Origin: Bradyrhizobium sp. SRS-191
GTDB lineage: Bacteria > Pseudomonadota > Alphaproteobacteria > Rhizobiales > Xanthobacteraceae
Reading direction: 5' to 3'
Assembly: GCF_024586915.1 (NCBI RefSeq)
Contig: NZ_JANBVS010000018.1
Location: 62,001-126,000, forward strand
DNA length: 64,000 nucleotides
Shown: piece by piece, positions 53,755 through 61,783 of the stretch
Layout of the letters: each line of letters opens with the position of its first letter
Position numbering within the stretch: position 1 is the first letter of the stretch
Position numbers and translations under genes: made by a program
The notes under the pieces: generated by a model
Databases searched by the model: none
Told to the model about the DNA's origin: nothing
What the model saw: the letters and a program-made list of their open reading frames with translations, nothing else

Positions 53755-54792
53755 CTACCTGATCGGCGGCGCGTACTGAATCCCGCCCGCGTTCCACAGC
53801 TGGTTCATGCCGCGCGGGATCTTCAGCTTGGACTCGCTGCCGACGTTGCGCTCGTAGACCTCGCCGTAATTGCCGACGTGGCGGATGACGCGCGCCGCCC
53901 AGTCCTTGTTGAGGCCGAGATCCTGGCCGTAGGTACCTTCGTTGCCGACCAGGCGCATCACGTCCGGCTTCTTCGACTTCAGCGCCTCGTCGATGTTCTT
54001 GGAGGTGATGCCGAGCTCCTCGGCATTGATCATCGCATACAGCGTCCACTTCACGATCATCATCCAGTCGTCGTCGCGCTGCCGCACCACGGGAGCGAGC
54101 GGCTCCTTGGAGATCAGATCGGGCAGGATGTCGTGATCGCCCGGCTTGGTCAGCACCAAGCGAAGGGCGTAGAGCTGCGAGACGTCGGCGGTGAAGGTGT
54201 CGCACTTGCCGCTGTCATAGGCCTTGAGGACATCGTCGAGCTTCGGCAGCTTGACCTCTTCGTACTTCATGTTGTTGGCACGGAAGTAGTCCGATACATT
54301 GAGCGCGTTGGTCGTCGAATCCTGCACGCAGACCTTGCTGCCGTTGAGGTCGAGCGCGGTCTCGAGCTTGCGCGCGCGCGGCACCATGAAGCCCTGGCCG
54401 TCGTAATAGGCGACCGCCGGGAAATACAGATCGTAGTTCTGCTCGCGCGCCATCGACCAGGTGGTGTTGCGCGAGAGGATGTCGACCTTGCGGCTCTGCA
54501 GCTCCTTGAAGCGCTCATTGGCGTCGAGCGGCACGAACCTCGCCTTCTTCGGATCGTCGAAGATCGCGGCGGCCACCGCGCGGCAGAAGTCGACGTCGAA
54601 GCCGGTCCAGTTGCCCTTGTCGTCGGGAATCGAGAAGCCCGGCAGGCCGGCATTGACGCCGCACAGCACCTCGCCGCGGCGGACGGTGCGCTTCAGGGTG
54701 CGGGTGTCGTACATCTCATAGGTGACGGCGAGCGCCGCGACGAGCACAGCAACGGCGAGCCCGATCAGCAGGCCGCCTCGGAAAGTGCGCAT
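53755..54792 (-). CDS. Amino-acid ABC transporter substrate-binding protein (AapJ/BztA-like)
   Basis: A 345-residue protein with an N-terminal membrane segment (about 7-25) that acts as a signal anchor or uncleaved signal. The binding-protein domain follows with RGEVLCGVNAGLPGFS, GFDVDFCRAVAAAIF, LSRNTTWSMAREQ and VCVQDSTTN, all marks of the general L-amino-acid (AapJ/BztA) group. No permease (AapQM) or ATPase gene is beside it. ATG 54792. The 66-bp gap to the L,D-transpeptidase gene upstream, on the same strand, suggests possible co-transcription but no functional link is known. Confidence 0.9.
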   Translation of the reverse strand: MRTFRGGLLIGLAVAVLVAALAVTYEMYDTRTLKRTVRRGEVLCGVNAGLPGFSIPDDKGNWTGFDVDFCRAVAAAIFDDPKKARFVPLDANERFKELQSRKVDILSRNTTWSMAREQNYDLYFPAVAYYDGQGFMVPRARKLETALDLNGSKVCVQDSTTNALNVSDYFRANNMKYEEVKLPKLDDVLKAYDSGKCDTFTADVSQLYALRLVLTKPGDHDILPDLISKEPLAPVVRQRDDDWMMIVKWTLYAMINAEELGITSKNIDEALKSKKPDVMRLVGNEGTYGQDLGLNKDWAARVIRHVGNYGEVYERNVGSESKLKIPRGMNQLWNAGGIQYAPPIR

Positions 54793-54858
54793 GATGAATC
54801 TCTTTCGGAAAATGTCAGAACAAAGCGATGGCTGAATGTCCGGCGGCAGGCGCCGCCG

Positions 54859-55452
54859 TCACAGTTCCGGCTTCTGCCGCACCACGACCTTGGTGCCGAC
54901 GGGCACGCGATCGAACAGGTCGGCGACATCGGCATTCACCAGGCGGAAGCAGCCGGAGGAAATCTTGCTGCCGATGGTCCAGGGCTGGTTGGTGCCGTGA
55001 ATGCGGTACACGGTGGTGCCCAGATACATCGCGCGCGCGCCCAAGGGATTGCCGGGACCGCCGGCCATGAAGCGCGGCAGATAAGGCTGGCGCTGGATCA
55101 TCTCCGGCGGCGGCGTCCAGTCCGGCCACTCCGCCTTCTTGGTGATCGACAGCAGGCCCTGCCACTGGAATCCGTCACGGCCGACGCCGATGCCGTAGCG
55201 GATGGCGCGGCCGCCCGGCTGCACCAGATAGAGGTGACGCTCGGCTGTGGAGACGATGATCGTGCCCGGCGGCTCATTGGTGCGGAAATAGACGACCTGC
55301 TTGCGCCATTCCGGGTCGAGCTCGTAGCCGTCGTCGGCGACGAGACCGGGCTGGTCACCAGGATCCTCGGACTGGGCGAAGCTGTGCGATGTGGACAGCG
55401 CCAGCGCGATGATGGCGCTGGTCGCACACAGCAGGCGACGGAAACTCGGCAT
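54859..55452 (-). CDS. L,D-transpeptidase (YkuD domain), periplasmic
   Basis: A 197-residue enzyme that crosslinks peptidoglycan stem peptides or attaches proteins to them. The signal peptide (about 1-26) ends HSFA. The YkuD domain (about 60-190) carries the catalytic signature YRIHGTNQPWTIGS with the nucleophile in SSGCFRL (Cys about 170). The typical Ala/Pro-rich linker is short. ATG 55452. It is 110 bp downstream of the cytochrome bd operon on the same strand. Confidence 0.92.
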   Translation of the reverse strand: MPSFRRLLCATSAIIALALSTSHSFAQSEDPGDQPGLVADDGYELDPEWRKQVVYFRTNEPPGTIIVSTAERHLYLVQPGGRAIRYGIGVGRDGFQWQGLLSITKKAEWPDWTPPPEMIQRQPYLPRFMAGGPGNPLGARAMYLGTTVYRIHGTNQPWTIGSKISSGCFRLVNADVADLFDRVPVGTKVVVRQKPEL

Positions 55453-55561
55453 TCAAAGCTCTCCTCAACGGACCCCTGCGAAGCTTGCCCGATCAAATCC
55501 ACCCGCCAAATTTCAGGGGCATATTCGACGCAAAGTCAAGCTGAGCGCGGGTCGTCCGCTG

Positions 55562-55687
55562 TCATCCGAGCTTCATCCAGAGTCGCAACAGGAAGGCGAC
55601 GGTCCCGACCGTCGCGACGCCGGCCAGCCACAGCGCCACGAACCAGGCGAGGCGCCTGGCGAGTGGCGCGGGCTCGGGAGCGGCCAT
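55562..55687 (-). CDS. DUF2474 small membrane protein of the cytochrome bd operon
   Basis: A 41-residue single-pass membrane protein with one hydrophobic helix (about 14-36, starting AWFVALWLAGVATVG) and a Pro/Ala-rich N-terminus. Its ATG (55687) overlaps the stop of cydB (ATGA), and it ends at 55562. Small DUF2474 proteins occur downstream of cydB in many proteobacteria and are thought to be extra bd-oxidase subunits analogous to CydX. It was found by reading the overlap, since it is shorter than the usual gene-calling limit. Confidence 0.85.
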   Translation of the reverse strand: MAAPEPAPLARRLAWFVALWLAGVATVGTVAFLLRLWMKLG

Positions 55688-56697
55688 CAATGATAGCCGG
55701 CGTCGTGGCCGACCTTGCCGCGAAACACCCAATACGCCCAGGCGGTGTAGCCGAGGATCAGCGGCACCAGCACCAGCACGCCGGGCAGCATGATCAGCTG
55801 GCTGCGCTCGGGGGCGGCCGCCTGCCAGATCGTGATGCTCTGCGGCACGATGTAGGGATACATGCTGATGCCGAGGCCGGCATAGGACAGGAAGAACAGC
55901 GCGAGCGCGAGGACAAACGGCCAGACGTCGTGCTTCTGGGCCAGGTTCTTCATCAGCAGCACGGTGACGCCGATGACGGCGAGCGGCACCGGCGCGGTCA
56001 GGACGATCGCCGGCCAACTGAACCAGCGCTGCGCATATTGGATCGTCAGCAGCGGCGTCGCCAGGCTGACGGCGGCGATCGCGAGCAGCATCATGAACAA
56101 CAGCACCCAGCTGATGCGATAGGCCTTGTCGCGCAGGTCGCCTTCGGTCTTGAGGATCAGCCAGGTCGCGCCGAGCAGCGCGTAGCCTGTCACCAGCGAC
56201 ACGCCGGTGAGGATGGAGAACGGCGTCAGCCAGTCCCACCAGCCGCCGGCATAGTGCCGGCCCTCGACATGCACGCCCTGCAGGATGGCGCCGAGCGCGA
56301 TGCCTTGCGCCAGCGCCGCGACCCAGGAGCCGCCGGCAAACGCAATGTCCCAGAGATTGCGTTGTGCCCGGGTGCGCCAGCGGAATTCGAAGGCGACGCC
56401 GCGGAAGATCAGCCCGACCAGCATTGCAATCAGCGGCGCATACAGGGCAGGCAGCAGGACCGAATAGGCCAGCGGAAACGCCGCCATCAGCCCGCCGCCG
56501 CCGAGCACCAGCCAGGTCTCGTTACCGTCCCACACCGGCGCCACGGTGTTGGTGATGACGTCGCGATCATGCTTGCCCGGAAACAGCGGGAAGAGGATGC
56601 CGAGGCCGAGATCGAAGCCGTCCATCACGACATAGATGAACACGGCGAGCGCGATGATGAACGCCCAGAGGGTGGCGAGATCGACGGCGACGCTCAT
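55687..56697 (-). CDS. cydB: Cytochrome bd-type quinol oxidase subunit II (CydB/CioB)
   Basis: A 336-residue integral membrane subunit with nine predicted helices. The opening WAFIIALAVFIYVVMDGFDLGLG, then ITNTVAPVWDGNETWLVLGGG and EFRWRTRAQRNLWD, are diagnostic. The length (336) is in the CioB range. ATG 56697 overlaps the cydA stop by 4 bp, and its own stop overlaps the DUF2474 start. It assembles with CydA to reduce oxygen with quinol at the inner membrane. Confidence 0.95.
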   Translation of the reverse strand: MSVAVDLATLWAFIIALAVFIYVVMDGFDLGLGILFPLFPGKHDRDVITNTVAPVWDGNETWLVLGGGGLMAAFPLAYSVLLPALYAPLIAMLVGLIFRGVAFEFRWRTRAQRNLWDIAFAGGSWVAALAQGIALGAILQGVHVEGRHYAGGWWDWLTPFSILTGVSLVTGYALLGATWLILKTEGDLRDKAYRISWVLLFMMLLAIAAVSLATPLLTIQYAQRWFSWPAIVLTAPVPLAVIGVTVLLMKNLAQKHDVWPFVLALALFFLSYAGLGISMYPYIVPQSITIWQAAAPERSQLIMLPGVLVLVPLILGYTAWAYWVFRGKVGHDAGYH

Positions 56698-58097
56698 GAT
56701 CCCGCTCCCTGCACGACGCCCGCGGCCGGGGTGACGCCGGCCGTGCGGATCGGCGGTTCGCTGCTCGGCCCCCGCTCGCCGGGATGCGGCGGTTCGGCCA
56801 TCAGGCGCAGGATATACGCCACGCCGGCGGCGAAGATGATGAAATACACGATGATGAAGGCGAGCAGCGAGGTGCCGACCGCGGGCGCAGCCAGTGGCGA
56901 GACGGAATCGGCGGTGCGCAGCAGCCCGTACACGGTGAACGGCTGGCGGCCGGTTTCGGTGGTGATCCAGCCGGCCATGACGGCGATGAATCCCGCCGGT
57001 CCCATCGCGATCGCGAAGCGGTGCAGGCCGCGATTGATGTACAGCCTCCCGCGCCAGCGCTCCCACAGGCTGAACAGGCCGAGCGCCAGCATCAGCATTC
57101 CCAGCCCGACCATGATGCGGAACGACCAGAAGGTGATCGGCACCGGCGGCCAGTCCTGCCGCGGCACGGTGTCGAGCCCGGCCATCGGCGCGTCGATCTG
57201 GTGCTTGAGAATCAGGGAGCCGAATTTGGGAATGCCGAGCGCATATTTCAGCTCGCCCTTCTCCTGGTCGGGCCAGCCGAACAGGTACAGCGGCGCGCCG
57301 TCCTTGTGGCTCTCGAAATGGCCTTCCATGGCCATGATCTTCACCGGCTGGTGTTCGAGGGTGTTGAGGCCATGCTGATCACCGACCAGGATCTGGAGCG
57401 GGGCCACCAGCGCGGCCATCCACATCGCCATCGAGAACATCACCCGCGGTCCCGGCAGATGCGGATTGCGCAGGAGATGCCAGGCGCCGACCGCGCCGAC
57501 CACCAGCGAGGTCGTGAGATAGGCCGCCAGCACCATGTGGACGAGACGGTAGGGGAAGGACGGGTTGAAGATCACCTTGAGCCAGTCGACCGAGACGAAT
57601 TGGCCGTCAGCGTTGACGGCGTAGCCGGCGGGGGTCTGCATCCACGAATTGGCGGAGAGGATCCAGAATGCCGAGATCAGCGTGCCCACGGCGACCATGA
57701 GCGTGGCGAGGAAATGCAGCTTCGGGCCGACGCGCTTCAGCCCGAACAGCATGACGCCGAGGAAGCCGGCTTCGAGGAAGAAGGCCGTCAGCACCTCATA
57801 GGCCATCAGCGGACCGATCACCGGGCCGACCTTGTCGGAATAGACCGACCAGTTGGTGCCGAACTGGTAGGACATCACGATGCCGGAGACGACGCCCATC
57901 GCGAAGGCGATGGCGAAGATCTTGAGCCAGTAATTGAAGACATTCAGGTAGACGTCGCGCCCGGTCCACAGCCACAGCGCCTCGAGCACCGCGAGGTAGG
58001 AAGCGAGCCCGATCGAGAAGGCGGGGAAGATGATGTGGAAGGTGACCGTGAAGGCGAACTGCGCGCGCGCCAGCTCCACCGCATCCAAACCGAACAT
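56694..58097 (-). CDS. cydA: Cytochrome bd-type quinol oxidase subunit I (CydA/CioA), short Q-loop
   Basis: A 467-residue haem subunit. Haem ligands are seen in FTVTFHIIFPAFS (His about 19 for b595) and in the b558 region (WILSANSWMQTP; HLVHMVLAAY-like His; IMVGLGMLML with its Met). The quinol-binding GWITTETGRQPF motif is intact. The periplasmic Q-loop is of the short form, so this is the cyanide-insensitive (Cio) subclass. The start could be ATG 58097 or GTG 58103. No FixK/FNR palindrome was seen upstream. The oxidase probably serves low-oxygen or cyanide/sulfide-stressed respiration. Confidence 0.94.
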   Translation of the reverse strand: MFGLDAVELARAQFAFTVTFHIIFPAFSIGLASYLAVLEALWLWTGRDVYLNVFNYWLKIFAIAFAMGVVSGIVMSYQFGTNWSVYSDKVGPVIGPLMAYEVLTAFFLEAGFLGVMLFGLKRVGPKLHFLATLMVAVGTLISAFWILSANSWMQTPAGYAVNADGQFVSVDWLKVIFNPSFPYRLVHMVLAAYLTTSLVVGAVGAWHLLRNPHLPGPRVMFSMAMWMAALVAPLQILVGDQHGLNTLEHQPVKIMAMEGHFESHKDGAPLYLFGWPDQEKGELKYALGIPKFGSLILKHQIDAPMAGLDTVPRQDWPPVPITFWSFRIMVGLGMLMLALGLFSLWERWRGRLYINRGLHRFAIAMGPAGFIAVMAGWITTETGRQPFTVYGLLRTADSVSPLAAPAVGTSLLAFIIVYFIIFAAGVAYILRLMAEPPHPGERGPSSEPPIRTAGVTPAAGVVQGAGS

Positions 58098-58206
58098 CGG
58101 CACCGTCCGTCATTGCGGGGCGCTCTGCCCCTCTCGCGCGGACCATTGCACCGGGACAAGGCGATATCAAATGGTCAAATCGCCCTACGCGGTCCCCACA
58201 AAAGAC

Positions 58207-58238
58207 GAAGACCCGGCGGGGGCATCCGCCGGGTCTTC
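58207..58238 (-). terminator. Intrinsic terminator downstream of the ECF sigma gene
   Basis: A perfect 13-bp stem (gaagacccggcgg with ccgccgggtcttc, loop gggcat) is followed on the minus strand by GTCTTTTGTG, a U-run. It is 205 bp beyond the sigma gene stop and just ahead of the cydA promoter region, so it separates the two transcription units. The stretch 58239-58442 between it and the sigma gene shows no gene and is rather AT-rich. Confidence 0.8.
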
Positions 58239-58442
58239 GGAGCAACCTTGGAGGTGGGAATTTGCTCGCTCGAAACCGAGTTCAGCTGGGGGACTGAGGC
58301 TCGGTCGATGGGGAAAGTTATAGAGGTCGAAGTTTTCGAGGTGATTTCGCCGATCGTTTCAATTGTTTCATTCAGCGAATTTCGTGCGTCGTCGTCTCGT
58401 GGAACCCGCCGGGACACCGGCCCCGACGAGGAAGAATGGCGA

Positions 58443-59054
58443 TCAGGCCGCCAGGCTATGAACGCCGGCGCCGCGCAGCAGTTCCGCGAGATGCTTGCGG
58501 GCATAGAACATGCGGGTCTTCACCGTCGACTGCGGGATGCCGATGATCTGGCCGACCTCTTCCACGGACTTCTCGTGGTAGTAGATCAGGGTGATGATCT
58601 CGCGATGCGCCGGCGACAGCTTGGCGACGCAGGCGCGCAGGATGGCGCTGGTGGTGGAACGCTCCAACGAGGTCTCCGGCGTATCGGAGTCGTCGGCGAT
58701 CTCGCGGACCTCGTCCTGATCGATGTCCTCGAAACGGCGCTGGCGCAGCGCGGTCAGCGCCTTGAAGCGGGCGATCGACAGCAGCCAGGTCGACACCTGG
58801 GAGCGGCCCTCGAACTGCTTGGCAGTACGCCACACGTCCAGGAACACCTGGCTGACGAGGTCCTCGGCGATCGTGGTGTCGCGGACGATGCGCAGGATGA
58901 AGCGATAGACCCGCACATTGTGGCGCGCATAAAGCGTGTGCATCGCGGTGCGATCGCCATCGGAAATGCTCTCCAGGAGCATGTCGTCCGTGGTCGCCTG
59001 GGCCGCGATGATGCCCTGGCTGGCTGCGGAATTGATGGCAACGACGTTCTGCAT
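58443..59054 (-). CDS. ECF-type RNA polymerase sigma factor
   Basis: A 203-residue sigma-70-family factor with region 2 (about 35-100, LYARHNVRVYRFILRIV and EDLVSQVFLDVWRTAKQFEG) and region 4 (about 135-190, LSPAHREIITLIYYHEKSVEEVGQ-type, with IPQSTVKTRMFYARKHL). Region 3 is absent, as in ECF factors. An acidic linker (DIDQDEVREIADDSDTPE) joins them. No anti-sigma gene is adjacent. ATG 59054. Repeated boxes lie 60-130 bp upstream and may mark autoregulation. Confidence 0.92.
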   Translation of the reverse strand: MQNVVAINSAASQGIIAAQATTDDMLLESISDGDRTAMHTLYARHNVRVYRFILRIVRDTTIAEDLVSQVFLDVWRTAKQFEGRSQVSTWLLSIARFKALTALRQRRFEDIDQDEVREIADDSDTPETSLERSTTSAILRACVAKLSPAHREIITLIYYHEKSVEEVGQIIGIPQSTVKTRMFYARKHLAELLRGAGVHSLAA

Positions 59055-59115
59055 GGCACTCTCCCGTTCCGCCGCCCCCTTGCGGCGCTTCGACGGGTGG
59101 GATTGTTACGGAGTG

Positions 59116-59203
59116 CCCGTTTCGGGACGTCTGCACGAAAACAGGAAAATGGTTTCGTCGGACTGCAGAAATGTTTCGTCGGACCGCACATCGCGAAACA
59201 CTC
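59116..59203 (-). promoter_or_regulatory. Repeated GTTTCG/GGAC boxes upstream of the ECF sigma gene
   Basis: Three copies of a box (gtttcgggac at 59119; gtttcgtcggac at 59152 and again at 59173) lie on one face of the helix, spaced 33 and 21 bp. An inverted copy, gcgaaacac (about 59192-59200), makes an inverted pair with the 59173 box. Such phasing is typical of an operator or repeated sigma/activator site. No known consensus is matched exactly. Confidence 0.5.
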
Positions 59204-59294
59204 GTGGCGGAATTGTGCCTTATTCCAAAATGCGGAACTGAATCAGCGGCAAAGGCGCCTCCGGCCGCTCCGCAAGCCCTGTCGGGAAGGTGGT

Positions 59295-60041
59295 TCAGGC
59301 CTTCTCGCCGGCCGGGGAAAACAGGTACCCGCCGCCACGAATGGTGCGGATCACGGCCGGTTTCGTCGGGTCCGGCTCGATCTTGCGGCGGATGCGCATG
59401 ATCCTGAGGTCCACCGCGCGGTCGAATGCCTCCGCGTCCCGAGCGTTGGCCAGCTCCAACAGCCGCTCCCGCGACAGCACCCGCTTCGGGTTGGCGGCGA
59501 ACACCTTCAGCAGTCCGAATTCGGAAGCCGTCAGCGGATGCTCGTTGCCTTCGTCGTCGCGCAGCGCCTGGGCGTCGAGATCGAGCCATTTGGTGCCGAA
59601 CCGCACCAGCTGCGGGTCCGGGGCCTTGGCCGGGGCCGGCTCAGCGACAGCCGCAGCGGCAGCCTTGGCCGGGACGCTGCGGCGCAGCACCGAGCGGATT
59701 CGGGCCATCAATTCGCGCAGCTCGCAGGGCTTGGCGACATAATCGTCGGCACCGAGCTCGAGCCCGACGACACGATCGATCGGGCTGGCGGTCGCCGTCA
59801 GCATGATGACGGGAATGTTGGTGCGGCCCTTGAGGTCACGGATGATCGAGAGGCCGTCCTCTTCTGGCATGTTGAGGTCGAGCACGACGAGATCGGCGGG
59901 GCCGGTCTCGATGGCGCTGCGCAGGCTCTTGCCGCCGTCGCACAAGGTCACGGTGAAGCCGTGCATCTTGAGGTAATCGCCCACCATCTCGCGGGCGGGG
60001 GCCTCGTCGTCGACGATGATGATGTGCTGGCTCTGACTCAT
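59295..60041 (-). CDS. OmpR-family response regulator
   Basis: A 248-residue two-domain regulator. The receiver domain (about 1-120) has the acid pocket VDDEAPA, the phospho-Asp in VVLDLNMPEEDG (Asp about 54) and the Lys in YVAKPCELREL. An Ala/Pro-rich linker (about 122-145) leads to a winged helix-turn-helix (about 150-245) with LTASEFGLLKVFAANPKRVLSRE and IRTIRGGGYLFSP, the OmpR/PhoB hallmark. ATG 60041 overlaps the kinase stop (60038) by 4 bp. It is the last gene of the three-gene phosphorelay. Confidence 0.94.
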   Translation of the reverse strand: MSQSQHIIIVDDEAPAREMVGDYLKMHGFTVTLCDGGKSLRSAIETGPADLVVLDLNMPEEDGLSIIRDLKGRTNIPVIMLTATASPIDRVVGLELGADDYVAKPCELRELMARIRSVLRRSVPAKAAAAAVAEPAPAKAPDPQLVRFGTKWLDLDAQALRDDEGNEHPLTASEFGLLKVFAANPKRVLSRERLLELANARDAEAFDRAVDLRIMRIRRKIEPDPTKPAVIRTIRGGGYLFSPAGEKA

Positions 60042-61783
60042 GACAACTCGGCCGCCGGCAGTGTGATGGTGAAGGTTGACCCCGATCCCGGCCCATCGCT
60101 CCTGGCCGTCACCTCGCCACCATGCATGTCGACGATGCGTTTGACAATCGACAGGCCGAGCCCGGTCGAGCTCTCGCCGGCGGTCGGTTTGGCCGACAGC
60201 CGCTGGAAGCGGCCGAACAGACGGCCGAGATCCTCCGGCGACAGACCGGCGCCCTGGTCGGTGATGCCGATGATCGTGTTGTCGCCGTCACCGCCGACCT
60301 CGACACTGATGCGGCCGCCGATCGGGCTGTACTTGATGGCGTTGCTGAGCAGATTGTCGATCGCCTCGCGAATGCGGTCGATGTCGCACATGGTGGAGAG
60401 CTGCGGCGGCGCCGACACCGCGATGACCTGCTGCTTGTTGAGGGCCAGCGGCTGGTTGGCCTCCACGACCTCGTGGATCAGGGCGGCGACGTCGACCGGC
60501 TCACGGCGGATGGTGATGTCGAAGGCGTCAGCCATGGCATCCGAGATCAGATGGTCGACCATCGAGGTCAGCCGCTTGGCGGCATCCCTGATATGTCCGA
60601 TCTGGCTGGTGATGCCGTCAGCCGAAGCGCCCGTCGCGATCAGCTCGGTCAGCATCTCCGTGCGGCCGAGGATGACGCCGAGTGGGTTCTTCAAATCGTG
60701 GGCGACGGTGCCCAAAATCTCGTTCTTGAATCCGTTGGCGCGCTGCAGCCGCAGCCATTGCGCCGATAGCCGCCGGTTGGCCTGCATCAGCGCGCGGGTG
60801 CGCTGGGCGACGCGGTCCTCGAGCTGGGTGTTGGCCTCATGCAGCTGCTGATAGAGGATCACATTGTCGAAGGCGATCGACAGGCGGCTGGAGAAGATCT
60901 CGACCAGCGAGCGGTCGGTCTCGGACAGCGGCCGCTCGGCCTGCAGCAGCACCACGACCTCGCGGCCGGAGCCGGTCCGCAGATACAGCACCGTCTTGTG
61001 GTCGGCGAATTCGTTGCTGCGCTGCCTGAAGGCGGCTTCGACCATGTCGCGCAGGTCGGGATCGAGCGATCGCGAGGTGACGGCGCCGGAGAAGCGGCTG
61101 TAGCAGCCGGAGCCGGCCAGCACCGAGAAATCCTCGCTCGGGCTGCCGTCGTCGCGCAGCACGAGAATTCCGGCGCAATCGACATTCAGCAGCGAGGCGA
61201 TCTGCGTCAGCACGCCCTCGGCGAGCCGCTGCATCGACTTGAAGTCATACAGCGTGGAGGCCGCGTCGATGATGATCTCGAGGCCGCGCCGTGTCTGCAC
61301 CATCCGCTCGAGCTGCTGATAGCTGCGCAGCGCCGCCGTGAGCGAGGTGAACAGCTTGTCGGCCGTGAGCTCGGTCTTGGCCTTGTAGTCGTTGATGTCG
61401 TACTGGACGATGACCCGCCGCTCCGGCGCCTGGCCGGGCTGTCCGGTGCGCAGGATGATGCGGACGGTCTCGTTCTTGATCTCGTTGCGGATGTATTCGA
61501 CGAGCTCGAGGCCGGCGACATCGGTCTCCATGATGACGTCGAGCAGTACCGCGGCGATGTCGCTATGCTCCCGCATCAAGGTGCGGCCCTCGGCCGCCGA
61601 ATAGGCCGAGAGGATCTCGAGCCCCTGGCCGTTCAGGCTGTAGTCCGACAGCGCAAAGCGGGTGCCCTCATGCACGGCATGATCGTCGTCGATGACGGCG
61701 ATCTTCCATTTCCGGGCCGGTTTGGCGTCCTCGTCGAAGCCGGTGTCGTCGATCAGGTGGAGGACATCGTCCTGTTCGGCCAT
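60038..61783 (-). CDS. Receiver-DUF3369-histidine kinase hybrid
   Basis: A 581-residue soluble protein. The receiver (about 27-150) has IAVIDDDHAVHEG and a phospho-Asp in AAVLLDVIME. The DUF3369 region (about 160-335, IDAASTLYDFKSMQRLAEG, LNVDCAGILVLRD) is GAF-like. A coiled-coil leads to HisKA (about 365-430) with GTVAHDLKNPLGV and the HATPase with NLLSNAIKYSP, DQGAGL and GLGLSIVK. The receiver is at the N-terminus, so it takes phosphate from another kinase, probably the gene just upstream, and may pass it on. ATG 61783 overlaps that kinase gene by 31 bp and its stop overlaps the response regulator by 4 bp. Confidence 0.92.
   Translation of the reverse strand: MAEQDDVLHLIDDTGFDEDAKPARKWKIAVIDDDHAVHEGTRFALSDYSLNGQGLEILSAYSAAEGRTLMREHSDIAAVLLDVIMETDVAGLELVEYIRNEIKNETVRIILRTGQPGQAPERRVIVQYDINDYKAKTELTADKLFTSLTAALRSYQQLERMVQTRRGLEIIIDAASTLYDFKSMQRLAEGVLTQIASLLNVDCAGILVLRDDGSPSEDFSVLAGSGCYSRFSGAVTSRSLDPDLRDMVEAAFRQRSNEFADHKTVLYLRTGSGREVVVLLQAERPLSETDRSLVEIFSSRLSIAFDNVILYQQLHEANTQLEDRVAQRTRALMQANRRLSAQWLRLQRANGFKNEILGTVAHDLKNPLGVILGRTEMLTELIATGASADGITSQIGHIRDAAKRLTSMVDHLISDAMADAFDITIRREPVDVAALIHEVVEANQPLALNKQQVIAVSAPPQLSTMCDIDRIREAIDNLLSNAIKYSPIGGRISVEVGGDGDNTIIGITDQGAGLSPEDLGRLFGRFQRLSAKPTAGESSTGLGLSIVKRIVDMHGGEVTARSDGPGSGSTFTITLPAAELS

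Noticed and set aside
53548..57378. Open frame of 1276 codons on the plus strand
   Set aside because: Antisense to the binding-protein, transpeptidase and cyd genes, beginning in a palindromic repeat; no recognisable domain.
58166..58178. FixK/FNR-like box before cydA
   Set aside because: On the minus strand TTGACCATTTGAT contains two direct TTGA-like halves rather than the palindrome TTGAT-N4-ATCAA.
59116..59203. Possible CRISPR repeat
   Set aside because: Boxes are 10-12 bp with 9-23 bp between them and vary; there is no cas gene or regular spacer.
56784..60851. Open frame of 1355 codons on the plus strand, antisense to cydA, the sigma gene, the regulator and the hybrid kinase
   Set aside because: It is antisense to four well-supported genes and their gaps; its product is Arg/His/Asp/Gly-rich without domain motifs. 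High third-position GC in the real genes removes stops on the other strand.
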